Source: Vombatus ursinus (lineage: Eukaryota; Chordata; Mammalia; Diprotodontia; Vombatidae). Taken from it: DNA of 64,000 nt. Positions 22,308-33,300 of this stretch are shown here, in pieces. The position numbers were made by a program, and so were the translations under genes. The stretch's first letter is position 1. Each line of letters starts with the position of its first letter. The stretch spans positions 21,424,774 to 21,488,773 of the forward strand of contig NW_020954569.1 of the NCBI RefSeq assembly GCF_900497805.2. Direction: 5' to 3'. Below the pieces are notes generated by a model, which was not told the DNA's origin, ran no database searches, and was given only the letters and a program-made list of their open reading frames with translations.

Positions 22308-23299
22308 GGGAGCTAGGTGGCATAATGGATATAAAGCCTGCCCAAGAGTCAGGAAGACTCATCTTCATGAGTTGAAATCTGGCCTCAGATACTTACTAGC
22401 TGTGAGACCCTAACTAAAGTACTTAATCCTGTTTGTCTCAGTTTTCTCATTTCTTTTTTTTTTCTGTTTCAAGTTTTTAATATACTGCTTACATATTTCT
22501 GAATTTTCTCTTTTTATGGTAATTTTATTTACCTTTTTGTTTTCAACATTTACTTCCGCAAGATTTTGAGCTCCAAATTTTCACCGTATCTCGCCCCTCC
22601 CCCCACCTCAAGATGGCATGCATTCTAAATACCTCTTCCCCTAGTCTGCCTTCCCTTCTATCTCTCCCCCCCTTTTCTTATCCCCTTCCCCTTCAATTTT
22701 CCTGTAGGGCAGGATGGATTTCTGTACCCCATTTCCTGTATTTCTTATTTTCCAGTTGCATGTAAAAACATTTTTTAAACATGTGTTTTTAAAACTTTGG
22801 GTTCCAAATTTTATTCCTTCCTCCCTTCCCACCCACCCTCATTGATAAGGCAAGCAACTAAATATAGGTTATATATGTGCAGTTATGCAAAACACTTCCA
22901 TATTAGACATGTTGTGAAAAACTAATTCTATTTCCCTTAATCCTATCCCACCCCCTCATTTATTCTATTCTTTCTTTTGACTCTGTCCCTCCTCAGAAGT
23001 ATTTGCTTCTGATTACTCCCTTTCCCAATCTGCCCTCCTCTCTATCATTCCCCTACTCTCTTGTCCCCTTCCCCCCTATTTTCCTGTAGGGTAAGACAGA
23101 TTTCCACACCCAACTGAGTGTGTATGTTATTCCCTCTTTAGGTCAAATCCTATGAGAATAAGATTCTCAATTTTCTCATTTCTATAATGAACCAGAAAAG
23201 GAAAAGGAAACCACTCCAGTATCTTTGCCAAGAAAATCCCTAAACATGGACATGAAGAGTCAGATATGAGTGAAAAATGACAGAACAAGTAATGAAAAT
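22308..23299 (+). mobile_element. RTE-tailed SINE split by an L1-derived insertion
   Basis: The SINE head and core (22308-22454, 'gagctaggtggcataatgg') and its RTE-type tail (23184-23299, 'accactccagtatctttgcc') are separated by a 716-bp minus-strand L1-derived element. The 13-bp SINE sequence ttttctcatttct is duplicated at 22442-22454 and 23171-23183, which proves the order of insertion. Confidence 0.85.
22455..23170 (-). mobile_element. HAL1-like 3' fragment, minus strand, 5' truncated
   Basis: A T-run at 22455 (poly-A on the minus strand) is followed by the L1-type 3' end and, from about 22921 rightwards, by the G-rich HAL1-type linker. The linker joins the 3' region with no ORF2 between, at the same point as in the element at 16981-21317. 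A 13-bp target duplication flanks it. Confidence 0.83.
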
Positions 23300-23845
23300 A
23301 TAATCTTTCTAATGTCCATCCTCAGCTAAATGTCTCCATATGGCCCACCATATAAAACACAAACAGTTCATTCTGACATTCAAAGTCTTATAGAACTTGT
23401 CTCTACCTAAATTCCCAGAATTATTTCAAGTTGCCCCCTTTAGAACCCTCTGCACTTCTGCCTAATGAACTACTTACTTATTCCTAATAGTTTTTAACCT
23501 TTTCTTTTCCACATTCACTTTCTCTGGCCTTTTCCCATTCCTGGAACAGGATTTACTCTTTAGTTATTTCTCCTTCTTCAAGGCCCAGCCAAGATACACC
23601 TACTCCATGAAAACTCTTCATGTTTTACCAAGTTGGAAGTAATTTCTTTCTCTATTTCTTTCAAGCTATGCTATTTGACTTCTATGTATTTAATAATTTT
23701 CTATTTAGATTGTTATTTCTATCAATGTCTCTCCTCTCTATAGACTATAAGATCCTCTTTGAAAGGGATGGCATTGCTTTTCATATTTAAATCTCTAGAT
23801 TGCACACAGTCAGGGATTTATAAGCATTTATTGAATTAAATACGT
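23300..23845 (+). mobile_element. L2 LINE 3' end, right half of the split copy
   Basis: 'ttctgacattcaaagtctta', 'catttttctggccttttccc'-like text, 'aaggcccagccaagatacac' and a terminal 'tttataagcatttattgaat' give the L2 3' end in order. Confidence 0.78.
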
Positions 23846-24039
23846 TGTGGTTGGGTGAAAGGGTGGTTATCATGTCAAATGTATATAATGATGAGTTTTG
23901 CACTTTTTTATTAACTTGTGCCCAATTAGACCCATATATGGAATCTTCTTATAAAATTAAAATCAGAACCAGTTATCATTTGCCTTTGGTGCAGTGCAAG
24001 TGAGCTGAAGAGCACTGAACCAGAACTGGACTGTACCTG

Positions 24040-24410
24040 TTCCAAAACATACTTCCTATCACACATTTTGACCTCCATAGCCTTGCTCATTTCACCTCAT
24101 ATGACTGGAATGTCCTCTCACTCAACATTTTAAAGTGTTAGCTCAAATTTACTTTCTTACATGTTCTTTTTCTTGACCTCCCCAATTAATAATTTTATTT
24201 TCTGCATAGAACTTCATCTAAGACTTTGAATACCTGTTATCCATCTATCATTTTAAATTGTGGTCATTTATACATGTGATATCCCCATACTTTAATGATG
24301 AATGGGACCATGTCTTATATAATTCTTGTTTTTCCCATAGTGCTAGAAAAGAACTCTGTGACTTGTAGATCTTTAAAAAGTATTTGTTAAAGAGTGAATG
24401 AGTGAATGCT
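24040..24410 (+). mobile_element. L2 LINE 3' end
   Basis: 'catatgactggaatgtcctc', 'aaagtgttagctcaaattta', 'tgatgaatgggaccatgtct' and 'aaaaagtatttgttaaagag' follow the L2 3' end. Confidence 0.75.
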
Positions 24411-25200
24411 TCTATTCCCATCTCTGTACTTACTAGTCCTATGAGAAATATCTTTCAATCTTTCACTCCTTTAATGGACCAGCATTCATACTGATGTGGG
24501 TACTTTATACCTAATTGTTGATTGAAGCCCATCCATGCCTTCTTATACTGTGTAATACTTGCCTATGACCTCTTCAATCATTCTTAGGCTTTAGACAAAG
24601 CATAAAAATCCTTGATTAATTTGAAGTTCTTGAGAACTACAGATGAATTGGAATGAACCTGCATAGAAAGTCTTCTTAACCTGTTGGTAATCCATCAGAA
24701 CAGGAGTCAGTTCAGAACCAGGCTACTTGAAGATCTGGAATTATGGTAGTTTAGAAGTGGAAATTTCTAGTCAAGTCTCCAAGTAGTAGATGCAAAGATG
24801 GGGGGGTAGGGTAGGAAATGCCTTACTCATCCTTGTTCTCATAATGAATTTTTGGTAAAGTCAGAGGTTTGGGATTTTTCATTGTTATCCAAACAGCACT
24901 CTTCAAATGGCTAACAGCAATATCTGCCTCAGGAGTGAAAAAGTTTATCTGTGGTATGAAAAGAGGTCAATAAGAAACCTAGAATAAAAGTTAACCTCTA
25001 CTTAAGAGGAACTTCATTAATTTCTTATAAAATGGAAAGACTTTTATTAGCCAGGAGCAGTTAGTTATTATTGTTATTGTTATTATTATTATTTATTATT
25101 ATTATTATTTTGTCACATCTACTCTCTAAGCTTTAGATCGCTTTTGTGTGACTATCCATGCTGGTTGAACAGTATGTCACAGATCATAAACTTTTGGATG
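24411..25200. other. Unique DNA with a short (ATT)n tract
   Basis: No gene or dated repeat is recognised. An (ATT/GTT)n tract lies at about 25066-25110. Confidence 0.55.
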
Positions 25201-25204
25201 ATGA

Positions 25205-25435
25205 AGCAAACATTTATTAGGTCCATACCATGTACTAGACACTGTACTAATTTTTTTGTAAATATTTCATTTGACCTTCAAAACAATCCTATGAGGTAGG
25301 TGCTATTATTTTATCCATTTTATACATGAGAAAACTGAGGCAGAGGTTAAATTCTAGCCCAGTGTCACCCAGCTAGTAAATGATTGACTGAGGTTGAATT
25401 TCTAGTGCTCAATGCAATGCACTCCTTAGCTGCCT
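25205..25435 (-). mobile_element. MIR/THER1-type SINE, minus strand
   Basis: Nearly full length: 'agcaaacatttattaggtcc', 'acaatcctatgaggtaggtg', 'tgagaaaactgaggcagagg' and 'cactccttagctgcctctgg' are all in reverse-complement order. Confidence 0.85.
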
Positions 25436-25796
25436 CTGGGGATGGGATGATTCATGTCAACTTTTTTTTTTTACCATCCAATACAATAACTGCCCATTTC
25501 TTAAAGTTAATTAGGTCTGATTGACTAATTGATTGACTAATAGTCACAGGGTGAAGCACACTCATGTAGGTCCAGGAGTTATAGAACTCAGAAACAGCCC
25601 CAACACTTCTGGGACTACTCCAAAACTTAGAGCAAGATAAGCAGCAATCATACTCTTTCTATCTAGCACATAGTTACTAACTGATATTATATAGCTTGCA
25701 ACCTATCTCTTTCTTTTCCTCATTCAATTGCGAGCTCAGGATATCACCTGTTGTATCTGACCAAGACATATACATAAATCATTGAAACTCTCTGGG
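25436..25796. other. Unique DNA
   Basis: Nothing recognised. Confidence 0.5.
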
Positions 25797-26297
25797 AGAG
25801 TTGTGAACTGATTCAACCACTCTGGAGAGCAATTTGGAACTATGCCCAAAGGGCTATAAAATTGTGCATACCCTTTGACCCAACAATACCACTTCTAGGT
25901 CTGTATCCCAAAGAGATCATAAAAATGGGAAAAGGACCCACGTGTACAAAAATATTTAGAGCAGCTCCTTTTGTGATGGCAAAGAATTGGAAATTGAGGG
26001 GATGCCCATCGATTGGGGAATGGTTGAATAAGTTGTGGTATATGAATGTAATGGAATGCTATTGTGCTATAAGAAATGATGAGCAAGCAGACTTCAAAAA
26101 AACCTGGAAAGACTTATATGAACTGCTGCTGAGTGAAATGAGCAGAACCAGGAGAACATTGTACATAATAACAGCCACATTGTACAATGACTGACTTTGA
26201 TAGACTTAGCTCTTCTCAGAAATGCAAGGATCTAAGACAAATCCAAAACACTCACAATGAAAAATGCTATCCACATCCAGAAAAAAAAAAAAAAAAA
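25797..26297 (+). pseudogene. L1 ORF2 C-terminus, retrotransposed fragment
   Basis: The open frame at 25862-26194 reads IPFDPTIPLLGLYPKE, TCTKIFRAAPF, AKNWKLRGCPSIGEWLNKLW and MECYCAIRNDEQADFKKTW. This is the C-terminal region of L1 ORF2p, after the reverse-transcriptase domain, which contributes to RNA and DNA handling during target-primed reverse transcription. The fragment begins at 'ttgtgaactgattcaacc', so it is 5' truncated. It ends in an 18-20 nt A-run right after 'ctatccacatccag', before the usual L1 3'UTR end. The frame is open but incomplete. Confidence 0.85.
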
Positions 26298-26354
26298 CTC
26301 CCTCTGCTAATGCAGGCACCATATTCTCTGATATTTAGAGTTTCAGTGAGTTTT

Positions 26355-26440
26355 CCAGAGCACTAAGAGAGTAAGTGACTTAGTTAGGGTCATACAAAGG
26401 GTTTTAGTTATAGGTGAGAGAGTATGTCAAGTCTAGATGA
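26355..26440 (-). mobile_element. Possible MIR fragment
   Basis: 'gtaagtgacttagttagggt' resembles reverse-complement MIR. Short and weak. Confidence 0.35.
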
Positions 26441-28490
26441 GAATATCTCAGACTCTACCTGCATTTCATTTTTGGGTATGTGGGTGGGGGTGGGACTGGA
26501 TTATTTCTGTTACTTGTACAGACAAAAGTTTGTTCTCAGGAAAGACTAAGTTGTGCATTTTTGTTTGTAATGTTCATAAACTAGAATTTCAAATAACCAT
26601 ATACACATATTTTATTTTGCCTGTCTCAAAATAAATTACAAATTAGAACTAAACAATTTTTAAAATAGCTAAAACTTTTCTCAAGATGATTGATTTCAGT
26701 GTGTCTGATAAAGGTCTGATAAATCACCTCAGTTATTATGGATATTTTTAGAACAGTTAAACTTTAAGGATATTTTAATCCAAATTTAAATGGTCTAGTT
26801 GTCTTGAATTGATCTAAGGAAGATATTGAATTGAGAAGGCACCAGGGATGTGAGGTTGGCTTTAATTTGACCTTTACTTTGTTTACAATGAAAAGTGAAT
26901 TACAAAATTGAAGCAATTTTCATGTAATCTGATTCTTTAAATTACAAACTTTCGTATCCTGTAAATTTAATTCAATATCCTTCCCTTCTACCTTTAAACC
27001 CCTAAAATATAAAAACTTACAATAAAGAAATATGAAAATATATTTATGCAAGTTATATTACAAAATTATAATAAATAACATATGTGTGTATAACATAGAC
27101 ACATATGTGTGTGTTTAACAATTTTAAGAAGGCCAACAAAATGCAAGTAGACTTTCTAACTTTCTACTTTATTCACTGGGATCCTTTCTTCCCCCTTCAC
27201 TATTTTTATAGGTATAATCTTTGGAGATATTCATGAGAAGCAGAATTTTTGGCAAGTTGAGAGGTTTTTGACTATTATTGAGAAGAATTTGGTATTGATA
27301 AAGATTAGAAGTAGGATTGACAACCTTCCTTAGTTCCCTTTCACCCAGTAAATAATAAAAAAAAAATGGGCTATGTTGAAAGAATAAGAAATGAAGATGA
27401 TTCTATTGAGAGGTGTGTATAGTAGAATCAGTGTAGGAATTATTCAATAGAAAATATTGCTACAAGTAAGCTTGAATTAGATACATGACTGTGTCTATAG
27501 AGTGTTTTGCTCATTTAAATAGATCAGTTATCTCTTATTTATTCAATAGGAATGAGTCAATATGATTTAAGGTTTGCCCAATCGACCAGTTATTACTGTT
27601 GTGTATCCACAGTCAAAAAAAATTGTCGAGATAATTCTGATCAGAGTTTTTGTCTAAAATAGCCAGATAACCAAAAAAACTATTTTAAAATAGCCTTTTG
27701 ATTGCCTTGATTCTCCACTTTTTGTAGAGAATAAATAATTTTTTGACTTTTTGTTTTGAAAGCTAAATACTTTGGTAAATGTCTATTCAAACTATCTAAT
27801 ACATCTTCTTGCATATTTTCAATAGGTTAACACCCTCATTTCTTTTCTATGCACTAATTTTCTCTAGGGATTCTTTTAATACCTGAGCCTTTATCCAAAA
27901 GCCCAATTAATTAAATAGAGAGCAAAGGAGGATTAGAAATCAGAAGAATAAGACAAAGTCTAAGGAGATTCCAGATAATACAATATAAACATATTTGAAA
28001 TGCTCATTATTGTCATGCCATTCCTGAAGCGATAAATGTTTTTCTTGTTGCATATATATTGATAATCATGGATATAATGAAAGTGAATGTATTTTTCTGG
28101 AAAATACATATGTTTAGAATGCAATCAAATTAGTGCAAATTCAATGTTTAATTCAAAATGTTAGTGTGGATAAGCTATAGTTCTCATTGCCATGTGAAGC
28201 CTACCAATACTCTTCAAAATCTTTAGGTTTCTTTGAAGGATATTTTTTTCCAAAAATTAGAGAAAAAGAAGCTGTTGAGAGCAGAATAAACTAATATTAA
28301 ATTTCACCATGTGACACTTCATTAATTTTAGAGTCATTATCTCTTTTTTGTCATTTATCTCACAAAAAATAAGCCCTCTGTAATCTTTCTGATTGTCTTG
28401 GTTACTAACGGAGCTAAACATATTAGTATTAACACAACCTTGTTAATTTGATTTTTTTAATGAGCAAATTGGGTTAAAATTGAACTGGGT
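26441..28490. other. 2 kb of AT-rich unique DNA
   Basis: No repeat family or gene is identified. Open frames are short. Confidence 0.5.
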
Positions 28491-28805
28491 TGGGGGCAGA
28501 GCCAAGATGGCAGAGAAAAGGCAGCAGCTTTCTTGGGTTCTCCACAAAACCCTCTGAGCTAGATTAGGGACACACCTCACAGTCCAGGACAGAAAATAGT
28601 GCTTGTAGTCACCCACAGACTACAGCACAGGCAAGAAGGGTAGTAAATACACCTCTTAGATCACACCACTTGCGAAGAATTGAAAATGTATAGGTCCCTG
28701 TAAGGGTCTCATAAAGCCCCTCAAGCTTGGGACAGTGCATCCTCTACCCTGGAAGCAGAGCCCCAATTTAACAAAGAGTTAAAAGTCAAGAAATAGACTG
28801 AGAAA

Positions 28806-29049
28806 ATGAGCAAACTACAGTGACAAGGAAGACCAAAATATGTACTCTAAAGAAGACAACAAAGTCAAAACTTCTATATCCTAAGCCTCCAAGAAAAAAA
28901 TATGAATTGGTTTCAGGCTATGGAAGAGCACAAAATGGATTTTGAAAATCAAGTGAGAGAGGAAGAGGAAATAATGGGAAGAGAAATGCGAGTGATGCAA
29001 GAAAATCATGAAAAAAAAAGTGTCCGCAACTTGGTAAAGGAGACACACA

Positions 29050-29089
<40 letters not shown>

Positions 29090-29750
29090 ACAGAAGAAAA
29101 TAACACCTTAAAAAACAGACTAGGCCAAATGGTAAAAGAGGTACAAAAATCCAATAAGGAGAATGCCTTAAAAAGCTAAACTGGCCAAATGGAAAAAAAA
29201 AGAGGCACTGAAATTCCCAGAAGAAAAAAAAAACTTGAAAAATAGAATTTGCCAAATGGAAAAGGAGGTACAAAACCTCACTGAAGAAAATAATTCCTTA
29301 AAAATTATAATTGAGCAAATGGAAGCTAATAACTTTATGAGAAGCCAAGAAACAATAAAATAAAACCAAAAGAATGAGAAAAAAATAGAAGACAATGTGA
29401 AATATTTCACTGGAAAAATAACTGACCTGGAAAAGAGACACAGGAGAGACCATTCAAAAATTATTGGACTACCTGAAAGCCATGATGAAAGAAAGAGCCT
29501 AGACATCATCTTTCAAGAAATTATGAAGGAAAGCTGCCTTGATATTCTAGAACCAGAGGGTAAAATAGAAATTGAAAGAATCCACTGATCACCTCCTGAA
29601 AGAGATCCCAAAATGAAAACTCCTAGAAATATTGTAGCCAAATTCCAGAGCTTCCAGGTCAAGGAGAAAATATTGCAAGCAGTCAGAAAGAAACTATTCA
29701 AGTATCATGGAGCCACAGTCAGGATAACACAAGATTTAGCAGCTTCTACA
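28806..29750 (+). pseudogene. L1-type ORF1 remnant
   Basis: The initiating ATG (28806) is followed by a shortened, disrupted N-terminus. Later pieces read MNWFQAMEEHKMDFENQV (28902 on), coiled-coil heptads, then DLEKRHRRDHSKIIGLPESH (from about 29424) and LDIIFQEIMKESCLDILEPE, the RRM-type domain of ORF1. An expanded (CA)n tract at 29041-29089 interrupts the coiled coil. Several stops break the frame, so it is not functional. Confidence 0.8.
29041..29089. repeat. (CA)n microsatellite inside ORF1 remnant
   Basis: About 24 CA units with one interruption. At the same position the element at 16981-21317 has 'gagacccaaaaaaatac', so the tract expanded after insertion. Confidence 0.93.
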
Positions 29751-30559
29751 TTAATGATGAGAGGGCTTAGAATATGATATTCCAGAGGGCAAAGTAGCTA
29801 GGATTACAACCAAGAATCACCTACCCAGTAAAACTGAGTATAATCCTTCAGAGGGGAAAAAATGGGTATTCAATGAAATAGAAGACTTTCAAGCATTCTT
29901 GATGAAAAGACCAGAGCTGAATAGAAAATTTGTCTTTCAAACACAAGACTCAAGAGAAGCATAAAAAGGTAGACAGAAAAGAGAAATGATAAGGGACTTA
30001 ATAAGGTTAAATCGTTTACATTCCTACATGGGAAGATACTTGTAACTCATAAGAACTTTCTCATTATTCAGGTAGTTAGAAAGAGTATATATAGACAGAC
30101 AGCACAAGTGTGAGTTGAATATGAAAGGATATCTAAAAAATATAATTGAAAGGTGAGAGAAGAATTTACTGGGAAAAAGGGAGAGGTAGAATGGGGTAAA
30201 TTTTCTCACATAAGAGAGGAAAGAACAAACTTTTACAGTGGAGGGGAAGAGGGGGGTGATGAGGGGAGAGTGAGTGAAACTTACTCTCATCAGAATTGAC
30301 TCAAAGAGGGAATAACATACACACTCGATTGGATATAGAAATCTCTCTTACCCTATGGGAAAGTAGGAGGGGAGGGGATAAGAGAAGGGGTGAATGATAG
30401 AATCAAGGGCAGATTGGGAGAGGAAGGTAGTCAGAAGCAATGCACTTTTGAGGTGGGACGGATTGAAAGGAGAGAGAGAATAGAATAAACAAGTGGGGAA
30501 TAGGATGGAGGGAAATAGTTAGCAATAGCAACTGTCAAAAAATTTCTAAGCAAGTTTCT

Positions 30560-31230
30560 TTGATAAATACCTAATTTCTCAAAATATATAGAGTTCCTAA
30601 GTCAAATTTATAAAAATGACAGCCATTCCCCAATTGATAAATGATCAAAAGATATGAACTGTTTTGAGATGAAATAATCAAAGCTATCTATAACCACATT
30701 AAAAATGCTCTAACTCACTGTTGATTGGAGAAATGCAAACTAAAATAATTCTGAGGTATTATCTCATCATACCTATTAAATTGGCTAATAGGACAGAAAA
30801 GGAAAATGACAAATATTGGAAGGGATGTGGGAAAAATGAGGTATTAATGCACTGTTGGTGGAGTTGTGAACTGATGCTACTATTTTACAGAGCAATTTGG
30901 ATCTGTGCCCAAAAGGCTATAAAACCATACATATCCTTTGACCTAACCATACTACTACAACTACTACGTCTGCATTCCAAAAGAAATCTAAAAAAACAAA
31001 CAAAAATAAAACAAAAAAGAAAAGGACCTACATGTACAAAAATATTTATAGCAGCTCTTTTCTGGTGGCAAACAATTGGAAATTGAGGGGATGCCCATCA
31101 ATTGGGGAATGACTGAACAAATTGTGCTATGTGATTGTGGTGGAATACTATTATGTTATAAGAAACCATGAGCAGGATGCTCTCAGAAAAATCTGGAAAG
31201 ACTTACATGAGCTGATGCTAAGTGAAATGT
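30560..31230 (+). pseudogene. L1 ORF2 C-terminal remnant inside the HAL1-like element
   Basis: The frame from 30721 reads GEMQTKIILRYYLIIPIKLA, then YWKGCGKNEVLMHCWWSCEL, matching the L1 ORF2 region EMQIKTTMRYHLTP...GCGEIGTLLHCWWDC. Later text encodes GPTCTKIFIAALF and, after a shift, the region around 'gatgcccatcaattgggg'. It is out of frame in places. Its presence right after the HAL1-type linker is a structural feature shared with the minus-strand copy at 43755-46960. Confidence 0.82.
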
Positions 31231-31954
31231 ACTGTGTACAAAGTAGCAGCAATATTATAAGATGATCAGCTGTGAATGACTTTGCTATTCTTAGCAATGC
31301 AATCATCCGAGACAACCCTGATGGACTTATGATGAAAAATGTTATCCATCACCAGAGAAAGAATTGATGATGTCTGAATACAAATTGAAGCATTCTTTTT
31401 ACATTATTTATTTTTCTTGAAGGTTTTTTCTTTTTCTTTTCTATTTTTTGGCTTATGTTTTCTCTCACAACATGACTAATATGGAAATATTTTGTATGAT
31501 TATACATGTATAACCTATACCAAATAGTTATGCCTTTTCAATGACGAGGGTTGGGAGGGAGGAAGGGAGAGAATTTGAAACTCAAAGTTTTAAAAAATGA
31601 ATGTTAAAAAATTGTTTTTACATGTAACTAGGGAAAATAAGATATTAAATATATTTTTTTTAAAAGAGAGAGATCATGCTCCTACTAAGCCATTGTTAAG
31701 ATATTCTTTGGCTCTCTTAGTTTCAAATTATTAAATGAAGGAAAAAAAACTCGTTATTCTGAAAAGAAAAAAGGCAGCATTTTGGAACACAAAGAATGAG
31801 TATCATTTAAACCTTAGCAATGGAGTGGTACACATAATGAACATGAATGAAGTTTTGAACTCTTAAATACTGCCTGCTTCTCCCCAGTCAGACTTTTAGA
31901 TTTTCTATGTGAGTGAATAATCCTTTTAAAGAAATGTGGGCCTTGTTTGTTGAT

Positions 31955-32157
31955 TGTGGATCATGCAGCTATCTCATTGGAGAGAGCATTGGACTAGGAG
32001 TCAAGAAAGCTGAATTCTAGTTTTTCTTTTCCAATCACTTAGTTCTGTGACCTTCACAAGCCACTTAACCTCTTAGAGACTCAGTTTTTCCATTCCTTAA
32101 AATGAGGAAAATAACTGGCAAAACTATCTCATAGGATTGTTGTAGGAATAAAAAAAG
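31955..32157 (+). mobile_element. MIR/THER1-type SINE
   Basis: 'agagcattggactaggagtc', 'caagccacttaacctcttag' and 'aaaatgaggaaaataactgg' follow the consensus. Its 3' end is the target of the next SINE. Confidence 0.8.
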
Positions 32158-32318
32158 ATAATAGTTGAGGGGAATAGGTGGTGCAGTGGATAAAGCTCAG
32201 GTCTTGGAGTCAGGAGGGCCTGAGTTCAAATCGGGCCTCAGACACTTGACACTTACTAGCTGTGTGACCTTGGGCAAGTCTCTTGACCTTTATTGCCTCA
32301 CTGAAAAAAATAATAGTT
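32158..32318 (+). mobile_element. WALLSI/WSINE1-like SINE with TSD
   Basis: Body 32167-32309 with 'gtggtgcagtggataaagc', B-box-like 'gagttcaaatcggg' and 'tgtgtgaccttgggcaagtc', then an A-run. ataatagtt is repeated at 32158-32166 and 32310-32318; the flanking A-runs extend this with one indel. Inserted at the 3' end of a MIR. Confidence 0.88.
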
Positions 32319-32364
32319 ATAAAAGTCCTTTGAAAATACATGAAGCAACACATATGTATTTTAA

Positions 32365-32462
32365 CTCTTGAGACACTTACTAATTGTGTGATCCTGGGTA
32401 AATAACTGAATCACTGTTTGCCTCAGTTTCCTCCAATTTGAGAATATAAAAGACACGATAAT
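32365..32462 (+). mobile_element. MIR/SINE core fragment
   Basis: 'acacttactaattgtgtgat', 'tgtttgcctcagtttcctcc'. Short 3' core. Confidence 0.65.
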
Positions 32463-32659
32463 ACAAAATTCACTCATCATTGTATAATTGAGTATTCCTA
32501 ACAGTCTGATGAGTGAAAAATAAACAACTGCTCTCTTGAACACCTGGCCTGCCACTTTGAGTGGGAATTAAGGAAGTAGTCCAGGGTAGTAGGTACTGTG
32601 CATAGAGTTCCCTATTTTTATTTTTGTCATCACTTTTATCCCTTCTTTTGTTAAAGACA

Positions 32660-33300
32660 ATCTTTTGAACCACAGTTATGAGAGATACCTGTTCTGGCTC
32701 TTTTCTAATATTGTATTATCATGTCTTTTATATTCAATCACATAGCCATCATCCTTCCTGAGTTTCTACCTACTTGTCCATCTCAGTCACCCTATCTGGA
32801 TCATCATTCATGGCCTTCTCTTAACGTTCTACCCTGGTCTCCTTTTCCTTCTCAAGATTATCTTCTTTGGTAATTACATCATGTCCCAGTTTCATGTATT
32901 TCCTCTACTCAAATGATTCCTGAATCTAGATTCATAGCTTTAACAACTCACCTGAAATTCAATCTGACATTGTCAAGTGCTTGTTAGATTCACCTCCCCC
33001 CATATATATGATTTATCATAACAGTAAACTCAATTAAAAATAAAATAAAACATTCTATTTTATTCAAACCTATTCTTTCCTCAAAGTTCCCTATTTCTAT
33101 TGGTGTCAAATCTTTCAAGTCACCAATTTAACAAATTCATATTCATTCTTGCCTCTTCCCTCTTCCTCACCTTTTGGTCTGTCTACCTCCCCTTCCCTTA
33201 CTCTCCTCACTCCCATCCTGTTTCATTCAGTTAATTATCACCTCTTGTCAATTCCACTTGCGTAACATCTCTTGAATATATTTACTTCCTTTTTATTAAC
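32660..33300 (+). mobile_element. L2 LINE ORF2 fragment
   Basis: 'atgattcctgaatctagatt', 'aaattcaatctgacattgtc', 'ttctattggtgtcaaatctt' and 'cttgtcaattccacttgcgt' parallel the L2 C-terminal coding sequence. No open frame. AT-rich insertions are present near 33000-33060. Confidence 0.68.

Larger units (their letters stand above)
28492..31660 (+). mobile_element. HAL1-like element retaining an ORF2 C-terminal remnant
   Basis: Starts with the L1 5' end ('gggggcagagccaagatggc') and a short 5'UTR. ORF1 follows, then the 'accaagaatcacctacccag' linker and a G-rich region to about 30540. It then jumps to the C-terminal part of L1 ORF2 (about 30545-31290) and the L1 3'UTR with A-rich end at about 31660. 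Endonuclease and reverse-transcriptase domains are absent. The 5'UTR is much shorter than that of the element at 16981, suggesting another subfamily. I could not find a clear target duplication. Confidence 0.8.

Noticed and set aside
28881-29273. 130-codon minus-strand frame with Cys-Val repeats
   Set aside because: It is the reverse of the decayed ORF1 and its (CA)n tract.
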